This document shows positions 6,434 to 6,657 of a stretch of 6,657 nucleotides of DNA, piece after piece; within the stretch, counting starts at the first letter, position 1, and the number at the start of each line of letters is the position of its first letter. Source of the DNA: Bacilli bacterium (GTDB lineage Bacteria > Bacillota_I > Bacilli_A > RF39 > UBA660); the NCBI GenBank assembly GCA_017888105.1, contig JAGHGS010000136.1, positions 1 to 6,657 on the forward strand, written 5' to 3'. The notes below the pieces were generated by a model, which worked only from the letters and a program-made list of their open reading frames with translations, ran no database searches and had not been told where the DNA came from. Both the position numbers and the translations under genes were made by a program.

Positions 6434-6657
6434 TTAAAATAACGCAATTATTTTCGGAACAAAAATAATAAGTCCTACAATCGCTGATGCAACAGCAAAA
6501 ACAAGCACCGCCCCAGCCGAAACATCTTTTGCAAGTTTTGCCTGAGGACTTTTCTCTAAACTAATCATATCTACAACTGCTTCGATTGCTGTATTAAATA
6601 ATTCTGCTCCAATTACCAAACCAAATAAAATAATACAAATAATCCATTCCTTTAAAC
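6434..6657 (-). CDS. dgkA: Diacylglycerol / undecaprenol kinase (DgkA type), C-terminal part
   Basis: This is the C-terminal portion (about 73 residues) of a small integral membrane lipid kinase; the 5' end lies beyond the right edge. It phosphorylates undecaprenol or diacylglycerol with ATP, and in Gram-positive bacteria undecaprenol is the usual main substrate, supplying the cell-wall lipid carrier. The signature ELFNTAIEAVVD is present, with the Glu and Asn that bind Mg-ATP, followed by LAKDVSAGAVLVFAVASAIVG and a final hydrophobic helix ending FVPKIIALF. A helix upstream (EWIICIILFGLVIG) continues in the same frame to the edge, so the TTG at 6619 is internal and not a start. The stop is TAA at 6434-6436. 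It is a housekeeping gene with no clear functional link to the genes that follow. Confidence 0.93.
   Translation of the reverse strand, partial: LKEWIICIILFGLVIGAELFNTAIEAVVDMISLEKSPQAKLAKDVSAGAVLVFAVASAIVGLIIFVPKIIALF

Noticed and set aside
1..6657. TGA read as Trp (Mollicutes-type code)
   Set aside because: The hydrolase and the CMD-like gene end at TGA exactly where the families end, and TGG is common throughout.
1..6657. tRNA, rRNA, CRISPR array, transposase or phage genes
   Set aside because: No cloverleaf-like segment, no regularly spaced repeats and no recombinase motifs were seen on either strand.

Overview
The window looks like chromosomal DNA of a low-GC Gram-positive bacterium (Bacillota, perhaps a gut-type Clostridia or Erysipelotrichia relative). 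The grounds are the strong A+T bias, AGGAGG-type ribosome binding sites before most genes, a Gram-positive-type diacylglycerol/undecaprenol kinase and protein families common in that phylum. The genus cannot be fixed from the sequence. The standard bacterial code applies: TGA ends at least two intact genes and TGG is used throughout for Trp. Every gene is on the minus strand, so transcription runs from high to low coordinates.

From right to left in transcription order: the 3' part of a DgkA-type kinase enters from the right edge (6434-6657). Directly after its stop is a promoter of MerR-activator type (6402-6432), driving a six-helix DUF4405 membrane protein (5723-6397). A second promoter of identical geometry (5599-5629) opens a long operon: a carboxymuconolactone decarboxylase-like protein, a cupin, a short PEP-synthase-like dikinase, a decayed second cupin, a DUF1653 protein, a Cys-nucleophile alpha/beta hydrolase, an aldo/keto reductase and an inositol-monophosphatase-family protein that runs off the left edge. 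Gaps are very short or negative, so these genes are probably co-transcribed.

Both promoters have TTGACT, a 19-base spacer and TATACT or TATAAT, with a near-perfect palindrome centred in the spacer. The membrane protein and the operon are therefore probably induced by the same MerR-family regulator, whose gene is not in the window. The enzyme set (reductase, hydrolase, cupin, AhpD/CMD-like protein) fits a response to reactive carbonyls or other toxic small molecules. That is inference; no substrate can be read from the sequence.

The most unusual part is the middle. A 593-residue protein with PEP-synthase ATP-grasp and phosphohistidine domains, but a short unrecognised central region and no PEP-binding barrel, sits between an intact cupin gene and a frameshifted 3' relic of a second cupin about 80% identical to it. 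The two last genes also carry single-base lesions: a frameshift near the end of the reductase gene and an in-frame TGA just before the DPLDGT motif of the phosphatase. Either the distal operon is decaying or the sequence holds errors; read-level checks would separate these.
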